A DNA stretch of 64,000 nucleotides. Source: Martelella sp. HB161492. Its GTDB lineage: Bacteria > Pseudomonadota > Alphaproteobacteria > Rhizobiales > Rhizobiaceae. Both the position numbers and the translations under genes were made by a program. Under the pieces are notes generated by a model. The model made no database searches. It had not been told where the DNA came from and saw nothing but the letters and a program-made list of their open reading frames with translations. Shown one piece after another: positions 35,877 through 44,663 of the stretch. Each line of letters begins with the position of its first letter. The first letter of the stretch is position 1. The DNA lies in assembly GCF_013184775.1 (NCBI RefSeq), contig NZ_JAATVV010000001.1, positions 186,001-250,000 on the forward strand, written 5' to 3'.

Positions 35877-36794
35877 TCAGGCGATGGCGTCTTCGACAAG
35901 CGCACCACGCGCACCGATGACCCGTGCCGACAGGGCCGACCCCTTGGCCAGCGCGTCAACCAGCGCGTGGCCGGTCATCAGCGCCGAAATCATCCCCGCA
36001 TTGAAACTGTCACCGGCAGCCGTTGTGTCGACGACATTTTTCGACGGCGTTGGCGAGAAGGTTACCGGGCCTTCCTCGCTGTCCTCGGCATAGATCGTCT
36101 CCGGCCCGTTCTTGACGATGACGGTATTGACACCGATGCTCCGGTAGCGGGCGATGGTCGCCTTGGGATCGGCATCTCCGAAAACCACGCCATCCTCATC
36201 AAAGGATGGCAGAACGATATCGCTGACAGCCGCCGAGCGCATGATCGTCTCGGCCATGATGTCCTTGCTCGGCCACAGCCGGGCGCGCATGTTCGGATCA
36301 AAGGCGACAATCGTGCCTTCAGCGCGCGCTTCCGACAGGACATCAAGCAGGTTCTGCCGATGTTCGGCATAGATCACGGCCATGGTGATGCCGGAAAACA
36401 GGATCATTCCCCTGCCCTTCACCGCGGCACGCAGCGCATCCTTATCTTCGGCCAGAAGCTTGGCAGCGGAAACATCGCGCCAGTAGGAGAAGGACCGCTC
36501 GCCATTTTTCAGCGCGATCATGTAAAGGCCAACCGTACGATCGGCGATGCGCCGAATCGACGCCGTGCCGACCCCGGCATTCTCCATGAAGGAAAGCATC
36601 TCGCCGGAAACCGCGTCGTTGCCGGCGCCGCTGAAGTAATCGACCGTGAAGTGACCCGGCAAAACCTTGGAGAGGTACCAGGCGGAATTGAACGTATCGC
36701 CGGCAAAGCCGCGATTGTAGGCGCCATCTTCGCGCGGCGCCATTTCGACCATGCATTCGCCGATGCAAAGAATGTTCTCGGGCAGTTTTTTCAT
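35877..36794 (-). CDS. kdgK: 2-keto-3-deoxygluconate kinase (PfkB family)
   Basis: KdgK phosphorylates 2-keto-3-deoxygluconate to KDPG, joining uronate breakdown to the Entner-Doudoroff route. The 305-residue sequence has the PfkB C-terminal signature DTTAAGDSFNAG with the catalytic Asp, and the substrate-recognition segment GERSFSYWRD typical of KDG kinases. Its ATG overlaps the stop of the GntR gene (ATGA at 36791-36794), so the two are translated together on the minus strand. KDG is the end product of the uxaC/uxaA and kduI routes encoded divergently, which supports the call. Confidence 0.9.
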   Translation of the reverse strand: MKKLPENILCIGECMVEMAPREDGAYNRGFAGDTFNSAWYLSKVLPGHFTVDYFSGAGNDAVSGEMLSFMENAGVGTASIRRIADRTVGLYMIALKNGERSFSYWRDVSAAKLLAEDKDALRAAVKGRGMILFSGITMAVIYAEHRQNLLDVLSEARAEGTIVAFDPNMRARLWPSKDIMAETIMRSAAVSDIVLPSFDEDGVVFGDADPKATIARYRSIGVNTVIVKNGPETIYAEDSEEGPVTFSPTPSKNVVDTTAAGDSFNAGMISALMTGHALVDALAKGSALSARVIGARGALVEDAIA

Positions 36795-37492
36795 TTTTCG
36801 TCCATTTCGAAAAAGGCGGGATGACTGAGATGGATCCGCTCGACGATCGTGCCGATCCTGGACAGGTGGTCTCGCATCGCTTCTACAGCTGCAGTTCCGT
36901 TCCCCGCCTTGATCGCGCTCACGATGAATGCGTGTTCGTCAATTGCTGCCTGTGCACCGAAGGAAAGACTGAGATAACGCACCCGGTCCATATGCGCCTT
37001 ATGGTCGCGGATCAATGACCAGGCATAACCGTGGCCGGAAATTTCGCTGATGAGTTTGTGAAAATTGTCATCAAGCTCATGAAAGCGCAGCTTGTCACCG
37101 GCAGCGAGTGCCTGTTTCTGCTCTTCGAGCAGGTGATCAAGCGCCTTGCCGTCATCGACGGAAATCGCATCTGCCGCCGCCTGAACCGTAGCCATTTCCA
37201 GTGCGGTTCTGATAAAGTGCGCCTGCATGACCGCTTCTTCCGAAATATGGGTCACCAGCGTGGCACGCTGTGGCCTGATCAGAAGAAAGCCCTGCTGCGA
37301 CAGGCGATAGAAGGCGTCACGCACCGGCTGGCGCGAGACGCCGAGCTGACGGGCGACCTCGACTTCGGACAGCTTCGCCCCCGGCGGCAGTTCAAGACCG
37401 ACGACCTGGTTATAGAGATGCTCGTAGACCAGATCCGTGACCGAAGGCAGACGCTGAGGTTCAAGCGAGCCAATTTTAAGTTTCTCGGCCAT
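36791..37492 (-). CDS. FCD-type GntR regulator of the uronate operons
   Basis: This is a 233-residue GntR/FadR-type repressor. The winged helix-turn-helix covers residues about 15-75 (LPPGAKLSEVEVARQLGVSRQPVRDAFYRL), and an FCD effector domain 85-225 carries the metal-site pattern of the family (His in ELDDNFHKL, His in MRDHLSRIG). The ATG at 37492 is chosen because TGGAGG lies five to eleven bases upstream; the longer frame begins with TTG and no such signal. Coupled to kdgK and divergent from uxaC, it resembles UxuR/ExuR-type control of uronate genes. The inverted repeat at 37519-37532 is its likely operator. Confidence 0.92.
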   Translation of the reverse strand: MAEKLKIGSLEPQRLPSVTDLVYEHLYNQVVGLELPPGAKLSEVEVARQLGVSRQPVRDAFYRLSQQGFLLIRPQRATLVTHISEEAVMQAHFIRTALEMATVQAAADAISVDDGKALDHLLEEQKQALAAGDKLRFHELDDNFHKLISEISGHGYAWSLIRDHKAHMDRVRYLSLSFGAQAAIDEHAFIVSAIKAGNGTAAVEAMRDHLSRIGTIVERIHLSHPAFFEMDEK

Positions 37493-37518
37493 GCGACCTC
37501 CATTGACACTCAATGCAT

Positions 37519-37532
37519 ACTAACATATTAGT
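37519..37532. promoter_or_regulatory. Candidate GntR operator ACTAACATATTAGT
   Basis: This perfect ACTAA-N4-TTAGT inverted repeat is centred in the 105-bp region between the GntR and uxaC starts, within AT-rich promoter-like DNA. FCD-type GntR proteins bind short dyads of this kind, so binding here would control both directions. Confidence 0.55.
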
Positions 37533-37597
37533 TTTCTGGTAAATTGCAATCGCGCTTTTTCCGCGCGAGACAAAAGCCCTTTAGGGGAGGCCAAAAA

Positions 37598-39001
37598 ATG
37601 CTCGATAAAGACCGGCTTTTTCCGATCGAACCCGGCGCGCGAAACATCGCCCGCGCCCTCTACAATGAAATCGCAGACCTGCCAATCGTGTCGCCCCACG
37701 GCCACACCGATCCGCGCTGGTATGCCGAAAATCTTCCCTTTCCGGATCCGGCCAAGCTCTTTGTCGTACCCGACCACTATGTCTTCCGCATGCTCTGCTC
37801 GCAGGGCGTTGCCCTGACGGACCTCGGCGTTCCGCGCATCGATGGCGGACAGACGGAAACCGACAGCCGCAAGATCTGGCGCCTGTTTGCCGAAAACTTC
37901 TATCTGCTGCGCGGCACACCGAGCCGCGGCTGGCTGGAACATTCCTTCGAACATGTGTTTGGCCTCACAAAGCGCTTCGGCCCGGATACGGCCGATGAGT
38001 TTTATGACCATATCAGCGACTGCTTGCAACGTCCGGAATTCCTTCCGCGCGCATTGTTTGAACGTTTCAACATCGAAGTGATTGCCACGACCGAAAGCCC
38101 GCTCGATGATCTGAAGTGGCACCAGATGATCCGTGATTCAGGCTGGACCGGCGGCAAGGTCGTCACCGCATACCGTCCTGACCCGGTTGTTGACCCGGAT
38201 TTCGAGGGTTTTGCCGAGAATATCGAGAAGTTCGGCGAGATGGCCGGCATCGATGCCACCAGCTTCGACAATTATCTCGAAGCCCACCGCATCCGCCGTG
38301 CCTTCTTCAAGCAGTATGGCGCCACCTCGACCGACCACGGCCATCCGACGGCGCGCACCGAAGACCTGCCGAAGGCCGAGGCCGCAGCATTGTTTGACAA
38401 GGCGCTGGCGGGAAAATGCACGCCGGAAGAAGCCGATGCCTTCCGTGGCCACATGCTGACGGAAATGGCCCGCATGAGCATCGAGGACGGCCTCGTGCTG
38501 CAGATCCATCCGGGCTCTACCCGCAACCATTCCGATGAGGTCATGGCTCGTCACGGCCGCGACAAGGGCTTCGATATTCCGAGCCAGACCAATTATGTCA
38601 CGGCACTGCGTCCGCTGCTGAACGCTGTTGGCATGAACCCCGACCTCACCGTGATCCTGTTTACCCTGGATGAAACCGCCTATTCGCGCGAACTTGCACC
38701 TCTGGCCGGCGCTTACCCGGCGCTGAGGCTCGGTCCCGCATGGTGGTTCCATGACAGCCCCGAGGGCATGCGCCGCTACCGTGAAATGGTCACGGAAACG
38801 GCCGGCTTCTACAACACGGTCGGCTTCAACGACGATACGCGGGCATTCTGCTCGATCCCCGCACGTCATGATGTCGCCCGCCGTGTCGACTGCGCTTTCC
38901 TGGCAACCCTGGTTGCCACGGGGCGTCTCGCTGAGGACGAGGCCCCGGAAGTCGCGCGCGACTTGACCTATAATTTGGTGAAGCGCGCTTACCGGCTGTA
39001 A
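37598..39001 (+). CDS. uxaC: Uronate isomerase (glucuronate/galacturonate isomerase)
   Basis: UxaC converts D-galacturonate to D-tagaturonate and D-glucuronate to D-fructuronate in the cytoplasm. The 467-residue length is standard. Motifs include the N-terminal metal-binding [16 protein letters not shown], the substrate segment [16 protein letters not shown] and [12 protein letters not shown]. The ATG at 37598 has GGGGAGG eight bases upstream; the frame's first 18 residues are dropped. First gene of the plus-strand uronate operon that continues through the TRAP transporter to uxaA. Confidence 0.96.
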   Translation: MLDKDRLFPIEPGARNIARALYNEIADLPIVSPHGHTDPRWYAENLPFPDPAKLFVVPDHYVFRMLCSQGVALTDLGVPRIDGGQTETDSRKIWRLFAENFYLLRGTPSRGWLEHSFEHVFGLTKRFGPDTADEFYDHISDCLQRPEFLPRALFERFNIEVIATTESPLDDLKWHQMIRDSGWTGGKVVTAYRPDPVVDPDFEGFAENIEKFGEMAGIDATSFDNYLEAHRIRRAFFKQYGATSTDHGHPTARTEDLPKAEAAALFDKALAGKCTPEEADAFRGHMLTEMARMSIEDGLVLQIHPGSTRNHSDEVMARHGRDKGFDIPSQTNYVTALRPLLNAVGMNPDLTVILFTLDETAYSRELAPLAGAYPALRLGPAWWFHDSPEGMRRYREMVTETAGFYNTVGFNDDTRAFCSIPARHDVARRVDCAFLATLVATGRLAEDEAPEVARDLTYNLVKRAYRL

Positions 39002-39030
39002 CAACAGCCATTTTCAAGCTGGAGGACAAA

Positions 39031-40023
39031 ATGAGACGCTTGAAAGAACTGGGAGTGGGAATATCAATCGCAGCCGTCGCCATCGCGACGACTGCAGTTT
39101 CGGCGGGCGCAGCGGAGATGATGCTGCGCTCATCAGACACGCATCCGGCCGGTTATCCGACCGTCGTTGCAGTTCAGCATATGGGGGAACTGCTCGAACA
39201 ATGCACGAATGGCAAGATCGGGATCGAAGTCTATGACTCGGCCCAGCTTGGCGAGGAAAAGGACACAATCGAACAGACGCGGTTCGGCGTCATCGACATG
39301 CTGCGCGTGAGCCTCGGGCCGTTCAACGGCCTGATCGAGGAAACGCAGATCCCGTCCCTGCCCTATATCTTCCGTTCCACGGACCACATGCACAAGGTCA
39401 TGGACGGTGAAATCGGCCAGGAAATCCTCGACGCTTTCCAGCCCTATGGCCTTGTTGGCCTGGCCTTTTACGACGGCGGTTCGCGCTCCTTCTACAATCG
39501 CGAAAAGCCGATCACGTCGATCGACGATCTGAAGGGCATGAAATTCCGCGTCATGCAGTCGGATATCTTCGTCGATATGGTCGATGCGCTGGGCGCAAAC
39601 GCCACACCAATGCCCTATGGCGAGGTCTATTCCTCGATCCAGACCGGCGTTATCGATGGGGCCGAGAACAACTGGCCGTCCTACGAGTCGTCCAGCCATT
39701 ACGATGTTGCACCTTACTACACGCTCGACGAACACCTGATCGTTCCGGAAGTCCTCGTCATGTCGAAGACCACCTGGGACAAGCTGACGCCTGAGGACCA
39801 GGCCTGCGTGAAGGAAACCGCCAAGCAGTCGGTCGCCTATCAGCGCGAGCAGTGGAAGGCCCGTGAGGCCGAATCCGAAAAGGTCGTGGAAGCCGCCGGC
39901 GTCAAGGTCGTCACCGACATCGACAAGACCCCGTTCATCGAGGCGATGCAGCCGATCTACGAAAAATATGTCACCAGCGACAAGCTGAAGGACATGGTCG
40001 CTCGTATTCAGGCTACCCAGTAA
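39031..40023 (+). CDS. TRAP transporter solute-binding protein (DctP family)
   Basis: This is a 330-residue periplasmic binding protein. The signal peptide is about residues 1-28 (AVSAGAA|EM), and DctP family motifs include the carboxylate-binding Arg region in [20 protein letters not shown] and the [18 protein letters not shown] segment. TRAP binding proteins of this type often carry uronates. GGAGG precedes the ATG. It forms a tripartite transporter with the next two genes, and its place between uxaC and kduI points to galacturonate or glucuronate as ligand. Confidence 0.93.
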   Translation: MRRLKELGVGISIAAVAIATTAVSAGAAEMMLRSSDTHPAGYPTVVAVQHMGELLEQCTNGKIGIEVYDSAQLGEEKDTIEQTRFGVIDMLRVSLGPFNGLIEETQIPSLPYIFRSTDHMHKVMDGEIGQEILDAFQPYGLVGLAFYDGGSRSFYNREKPITSIDDLKGMKFRVMQSDIFVDMVDALGANATPMPYGEVYSSIQTGVIDGAENNWPSYESSSHYDVAPYYTLDEHLIVPEVLVMSKTTWDKLTPEDQACVKETAKQSVAYQREQWKAREAESEKVVEAAGVKVVTDIDKTPFIEAMQPIYEKYVTSDKLKDMVARIQATQ

Positions 40024-40084
40024 TCCCGACGGACGCGGCAGTCTATCTGCCGCGTCCGCTCCTTTTGAGAGGGGAGTAAGCATC

Positions 40085-40609
40085 GTGCAAGAGACTATGA
40101 AATCGATTGCCAAGGGATTGGGCGTCTTGTCGACGATCGCGCTGTGGGGCGCTGCGATCGGTCTGGCGCTGATGACCGCCTTCATTGCCTGGCAGGTATT
40201 CGGACGCTACGTCCTCAACAATACGCCGATCTGGACCGAGCAGACCTCTGTCCTGCTGATGGGCTGGTTCATCTTCCTCGGCGCCGCCGTGGGCATTCGT
40301 CAGGGCTATCACCTGAGCTTTGACATCCTGCTCCATGTCATTCCGCGCCGGGTGAAGCTGATTTTCTACACCATTTCCGACCTTTTCGTCATCGCCTTCG
40401 GCCTTGGCATGGTCATCTATGGTTCCGAGCTTGTCGCCGGCACATGGGGGGCCACCATGCCCTCGCTCGGCATTCCCGACGGGGTCGGCTATCTTTCCAT
40501 CGTTGCCGGTGGCGCCTTAACCGTGCTGTTCTCGCTGGAACGCGTCGCAAGGCGTGCCTGCGGCCTGCCGACGGCCCGCTTCGGCGAAACCGATCTGTTC
40601 GAGGATTAA
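40085..40609 (+). CDS. TRAP transporter small membrane subunit (DctQ family)
   Basis: This is a 174-residue protein with four transmembrane segments and the DctQ motif IWTEQTSVLLMGWFIFLGAA. The start is a GTG at 40085, supported by GGGGAG eight bases upstream; the first ATG at 40097 would leave 20 bases. It lies between the binding protein and large subunit genes; its stop is four bases before the next start. Confidence 0.92.
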   Translation: MQETMKSIAKGLGVLSTIALWGAAIGLALMTAFIAWQVFGRYVLNNTPIWTEQTSVLLMGWFIFLGAAVGIRQGYHLSFDILLHVIPRRVKLIFYTISDLFVIAFGLGMVIYGSELVAGTWGATMPSLGIPDGVGYLSIVAGGALTVLFSLERVARRACGLPTARFGETDLFED

Positions 40610-40613
40610 GCCC

Positions 40614-41894
40614 ATGGAACTCCTCGTCCTGTTTGGAACTTTCGCCATCCTACTTTTGATCGGCACGCCGGTGGCATTCTGCCTCGGGATCTCGTCCTTT
40701 GCGACGATCATCTATCTTGGCCTGCCGCCGCTCGTGGTCTTCCAGCGCCTCAATTCCGGTGTCTCGGTCTTCGCGCTGATGGCCATCCCCTTCTTCATCT
40801 ATGCCGGCGAAATCATGGTGCGCGGCGGCATTGCCCGCAGGCTGGTGGCACTGGCCGGCGCCGTGGTCGGCCATTTCCGCGGCGGCCTTGGCCAGGTCAA
40901 CATCGCCGCCTCGGTGCTGTTTGGCGGTATTTCCGGTTCGGCTGCGGCCGATGCCTCGGCCATTGGCGGTCTAATGGTGCCGCAGATGAAGGAACGCGGT
41001 TATGACCCGGACTATGCGGTCAACATCACGGTCACCGCGGCAATGATCGCCCTGATGCTGCCGCCGTCGCATAATCTGATCATCTATTCGATCGCCGGTG
41101 GCGGCCGCATCTCGATTGCCGATCTGTTCACCGCCGGCATCATTCCCGGCATCGTCCTGGCATTGTCGCTGATGGTGGCGGCCTGGTTCGTGGCCACCAA
41201 ACGCGGCTATCCGACCGAAAAGTTTCCCGGCATGAAGATCGCCGGTGCGCTCTTCATCGATGCCATTCCGGGCCTGATCCTGATCGCGATCATCTTCGGC
41301 GGCGTCCGCTCAGGCATTTTCACGGCGTCGGAAAGCTCCGATATTGCCGTTGTCTATGCGCTGGCCTGTACGCTGTTCCTCTACAAGACCATGGATTTCA
41401 AGGCCTTTGTCGAGGTGACGGTGGGCGCGGTCAAGACCACGGCCATGGTGCTGCTGGTGATCGGCTGCGCAGCCTGCTTCGGCTGGCTGATGGCCTATCT
41501 TAGGGTACCGGCCAATATCGTCCACTTCATGCAGACGGTATCCGACAATCCGATCATCATCATGCTCCTGATCAATGTGGCGCTGCTGATCCTCGGTACA
41601 TTCATGGACATGTCACCGCTGATCGTCATCACCACCCCGATCTTCCTGCCGGTCGCCTCTGCCTTTGGTGTCGATCCGGTTCAGTTCGGCGTGATCATGA
41701 TCCTCAACCTCGGCATCGGCCTGTGCACACCGCCGGTTGGTTCCGTGCTGTTTGTCGGCTGCGCCGTCGGCAAGATCCCGGTCTCGCAAGCCATCAGGAC
41801 GATCTGGCCCTTCTATCTGGCGGCCATCGTGACCCTGATGCTGGTGACATACATTCCGGCGCTGACGCTCTGGCTTCCGGCCCTGTTCCACTAG
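40614..41894 (+). CDS. TRAP transporter large permease (DctM family)
   Basis: This is a 426-residue inner-membrane permease with about eleven to twelve hydrophobic segments. Family motifs include FGGISGSAAADASAIGGLMVP and LGIGLCTPPVGSVLFVGCAV. The ATG at 40614 follows the DctQ stop closely, so the longer frame from 40554 is not used. It performs the sodium-driven uptake step of the presumed uronate transporter. A GC hairpin (41924-41945) follows its stop. Confidence 0.93.
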   Translation: MELLVLFGTFAILLLIGTPVAFCLGISSFATIIYLGLPPLVVFQRLNSGVSVFALMAIPFFIYAGEIMVRGGIARRLVALAGAVVGHFRGGLGQVNIAASVLFGGISGSAAADASAIGGLMVPQMKERGYDPDYAVNITVTAAMIALMLPPSHNLIIYSIAGGGRISIADLFTAGIIPGIVLALSLMVAAWFVATKRGYPTEKFPGMKIAGALFIDAIPGLILIAIIFGGVRSGIFTASESSDIAVVYALACTLFLYKTMDFKAFVEVTVGAVKTTAMVLLVIGCAACFGWLMAYLRVPANIVHFMQTVSDNPIIIMLLINVALLILGTFMDMSPLIVITTPIFLPVASAFGVDPVQFGVIMILNLGIGLCTPPVGSVLFVGCAVGKIPVSQAIRTIWPFYLAAIVTLMLVTYIPALTLWLPALFH

Positions 41895-41923
41895 GAAACG
41901 GGAACGGCCGCCAGCTGAAATAT

Positions 41924-41945
41924 CCCCTCGCCTCTGGGCGGGGGG
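41924..41945 (+). repeat. GC-rich hairpin between DctM and kduI genes
   Basis: CCCCTCGCC pairs with GGGCGGGGGG around a 3-base loop, allowing one wobble. It has no T-run. It may protect or process the mRNA between transporter and enzyme genes. Confidence 0.45.
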
Positions 41946-42004
41946 AGAAAACAAGAACCGGGGCATCCCACCCGGAACAAAGACCCGTTACCAAGGAGAA
42001 AGTG

Positions 42005-42826
42005 ATGCTGAACATCGAAATTCGCCATGCCATTGACCCCGTCACGGCCAGCACCTTCGGCACGGAGGAACTCCGCGATCACTTCCGGGTCAGCGACATA
42101 TTCGTCGATGGCGAAATCAACCTGATCTACACCCATTATGACCGCATGATCGTCGGTGGCGCTGTCCCCGGTGACGCCGAACTCGAGCTCGACCATGTCG
42201 CCCCCTGCGGCACGGCCTCGATCCTCGATCGCCGCGAAATCACCATTGTCAATGTCGGCGGACCGGGCAAGGTCGTTGCCGATGCCGAATATGACATGGT
42301 CAAGGGCGACATGCTCTATCTCGGCATGGGCGCCGGCAAGATCACCTTTTCCGGTGAAGGCCGTTTCTACATTCTCTCCGCCCCGGCCCATCAGACCTAT
42401 CCCTCGCGGCTGATCAAGATCGCCGAGGCCGCCAATGTCACGCTTGGTTCGAAAGAGACCTGCAACGAGCGCACCATCTACCAGTTCGTCCATCCCGACG
42501 TGATGAAATCGTGCCAGCTTGTGGTCGGCATGACCAAGCTTGCCGCGGGCTCGATCTGGAACACCATGCCCGCCCATGTCCATGACCGCCGCATGGAGGC
42601 CTATCTCTATGTCGATGTGCCGGACGGCCAGCGGGTCTTCCACATGATGGGTGAGCCCGACGAAACCCGCCATCTGGTGCTGAAGAACGAAGAGGGCGCG
42701 ATCTCGCCGCCCTGGTCGATCCATGCCGGTGCGGGCACGGCGTCCTACACCTTCATCTGGGCCATGGCCGGCGACAATGTCGACTACAAGGACGTTGAAA
42801 TGGTCTCGATGGAAACGCTGAAGTGA
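42005..42826 (+). CDS. kduI: 5-keto-4-deoxyuronate isomerase
   Basis: KduI converts 5-keto-4-deoxyuronate (DKI), formed from unsaturated galacturonate released by pectate lyases and GH105/GH88 hydrolases, to 2,5-diketo-3-deoxygluconate. The 273-residue cupin has the zinc-site motif MPAHVHDRRMEAYLYVDV (two His and a Glu) and the later His in SIHAGAGTASY. The ATG at 42005 has AAGGAG upstream; the longer frame is rejected. Its presence beside the GH105-containing enzyme shows that lyase-type pectin products are used. No kduD gene is recognised in the window. Confidence 0.96.
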   Translation: MLNIEIRHAIDPVTASTFGTEELRDHFRVSDIFVDGEINLIYTHYDRMIVGGAVPGDAELELDHVAPCGTASILDRREITIVNVGGPGKVVADAEYDMVKGDMLYLGMGAGKITFSGEGRFYILSAPAHQTYPSRLIKIAEAANVTLGSKETCNERTIYQFVHPDVMKSCQLVVGMTKLAAGSIWNTMPAHVHDRRMEAYLYVDVPDGQRVFHMMGEPDETRHLVLKNEEGAISPPWSIHAGAGTASYTFIWAMAGDNVDYKDVEMVSMETLK

Positions 42827-42833
42827 TTTCTGT

Positions 42834-42901
42834 CGCGGTCCCCAGGCGCTGAAAGCCTGCCTGCGGACCGCGAAGCAACCGACACCGGCGGCCCCCGCCG
42901 G
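42834..42901 (+). repeat. Two hairpins between kduI and the reductase gene
   Basis: CGCGGTCC (42834-42841) pairs with GGACCGCG (42865-42872), enclosing a smaller AGGC/GCCT stem. A second stem CCGGCGG/CCGCCGG is at 42885-42901. Neither has a T-run. They could be attenuating or mRNA-stabilising structures inside the operon. Confidence 0.5.
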
Positions 42902-43033
42902 CGCCATCCCCGGACGGCTTAAGGTACCCTTTCTGCCTGCTGCCCGTCGATAAACGCGACGCGCCATTTGCGAAATGACGATCTGCCGCATCAACAACAA
43001 TAACTGAAATTCCCAATCTCTATGGAGGCTGGC

Positions 43034-44491
43034 TTGGCCGATAATATTCAGGATCTCCCCCGTCTGAAGCGCCCCGACGTGAAGCGTCCGGGCTCCGGGA
43101 TCGTTCACCTGGGCCTGGGAGCGTTCTACCGCTCGCATGGCGCCATCTATTTCTATGAAGCAATGCAGAAGTCCGGCGGCGACTGGGGCATTGTCGGCGT
43201 CAACCTGATGACCCCGCCGAAGCAGCGCGAGATCTTCGAGCCGCAGGGCTTTGCCTATACGGCCGTGTCGCTGGCACCCGATGGCATCGAGCCGCAGATC
43301 ATTCCGGTTTTGAACGACGTCATCGATGCGCCTGATGATCCGGAAGTCGTGCTGTCGCTGATGGCCGATCCGAAGATCAAGATCGTCACCTCGACGGTCA
43401 CCGAAAAGGGCTATTGCCATTTCCCCTCGACCGGCAAGCTGAACCGCGAACATCCCTTCATCATTGAAGACCTGAAGGACCCGAACAAGCCGAAATCGGC
43501 GATCGGCTACATCGTCCGCGCGCTGGACCGCCGCCGCAAGGCGGGCATCCGCCCCTTCACCATGATGAGTTCCGACAATCTACCGAACAACGGCCACGTC
43601 GTTCACGCCGTCGTCGTCGAGCTGGCCGGGATGATCGATCCCGAACTGCAGGCCTGGATCGAGAAGGAAGTCACCTTCCCCTGCACCATGATCGACCGCA
43701 TCGTTCCGGCCACCAAGCCGGAAGATATCGTCCGCGTTGCCGAACTGACCGGCGTCTATGATCCGGTTCCGGTCATGCATGAGCCCTTCCGCCAGTGGGT
43801 TGTCGAAGATAAGTTCGTTGACGGCCAGCGCCCGGATATCGGCGCCGTCGGCGCTCAGTTGGTCGACGACGTCACGCCGTTTGAACATATGAAACTGCGC
43901 TGCCTGAACGGCACGCATTCCTCGATTTCCTATCTTGGCTATCTCGCCGGCAAGGAAACCATCTTCGACACGGTTTCCGATCCGGTCCTGGCCGCCTATT
44001 GCAAGTTCCTGTGGGAAAAGGAAATCATTCCGGCCGTTGATGCCCCTCCCGGCGTCAGCCTGGAAGAGTACACGGCCGCCCTGTTCGAACGCTATTCCAA
44101 CCCCTCCATCCGGCACCTGACCTGGCAGATCGCCATGGACGGCTCGCAGAAGCTGCCACAGCGCATTCTCGAAACCGTTGCCGAAGATATCGCCGCCGGC
44201 CGGCCGATCCCGGGCCTGACGCTCGCGGTTGCGGCATGGATGCGCTATGTCGGCGGCGTTGATGAAAAGGGCAACCCGATCGACGTTCGCGATCCGCTGG
44301 CCGAGAAGTTCAAGGCTCTGTCGGATGCAGGCGCCACGCCGCGCGAGAAAGTCGAGGCCCTGGTTGGCGTCTCCGACGTGTTCCCCAAGGCGCTGCAGGA
44401 CAACAAGGCCTTTGTCGAAGGTCTGGTTGCTGCCTATGAGGGCCTCGTCACCAAGGGCGCCCGCGCCATGGCAGAAGAGGTCGTCAAGTAA
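43034..44491 (+). CDS. Mannitol-dehydrogenase-family uronate reductase (UxuB/UxaB type)
   Basis: This is a 485-residue NAD-dependent polyol dehydrogenase: N-terminal Rossmann motif IVHLGLGAFYRSHGA, MMSSDNLPNNGHVVH, catalytic Lys region LRCLNGTHSSISYLGYLAG. By sequence it is nearer UxuB (fructuronate to mannonate) than E. coli UxaB. However, the neighbouring uxaA needs altronate from tagaturonate, and no mannonate dehydratase is in the window, so it may reduce tagaturonate or both. The start is taken as TTG at 43034, because TGGAGG lies five bases before it; the ATG at 43022 overlaps that signal and has none of its own. That start would add four residues. Confidence 0.88.
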   Translation: MADNIQDLPRLKRPDVKRPGSGIVHLGLGAFYRSHGAIYFYEAMQKSGGDWGIVGVNLMTPPKQREIFEPQGFAYTAVSLAPDGIEPQIIPVLNDVIDAPDDPEVVLSLMADPKIKIVTSTVTEKGYCHFPSTGKLNREHPFIIEDLKDPNKPKSAIGYIVRALDRRRKAGIRPFTMMSSDNLPNNGHVVHAVVVELAGMIDPELQAWIEKEVTFPCTMIDRIVPATKPEDIVRVAELTGVYDPVPVMHEPFRQWVVEDKFVDGQRPDIGAVGAQLVDDVTPFEHMKLRCLNGTHSSISYLGYLAGKETIFDTVSDPVLAAYCKFLWEKEIIPAVDAPPGVSLEEYTAALFERYSNPSIRHLTWQIAMDGSQKLPQRILETVAEDIAAGRPIPGLTLAVAAWMRYVGGVDEKGNPIDVRDPLAEKFKALSDAGATPREKVEALVGVSDVFPKALQDNKAFVEGLVAAYEGLVTKGARAMAEEVVK

Positions 44492-44500
44492 AATTGATGC

Positions 44501-44534
44501 AGGAAGCCGCCTGCGAAGGCATTGGCGGCTTCCT
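44501..44534 (+). terminator. Strong hairpin between the reductase gene and uxaA
   Basis: AGGAAGCCGCC pairs perfectly with GGCGGCTTCCT around a 12-base loop, ten bases after the stop. There is no T-run, so it may only attenuate or protect; uxaA has its own 130-bp leader after it. Confidence 0.55.
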
Positions 44535-44663
44535 ATATGAACATGAAAACAACCGGTTCCGTGGCGCCCCTCCCAGGCGCATCAAAAGCCGGAGAGGAAG
44601 ACATTCGCTTCCGAATTCAATCGCCGGGCAATCCCCCTCAAAACGCCCGCCTGGAGGTCTATT

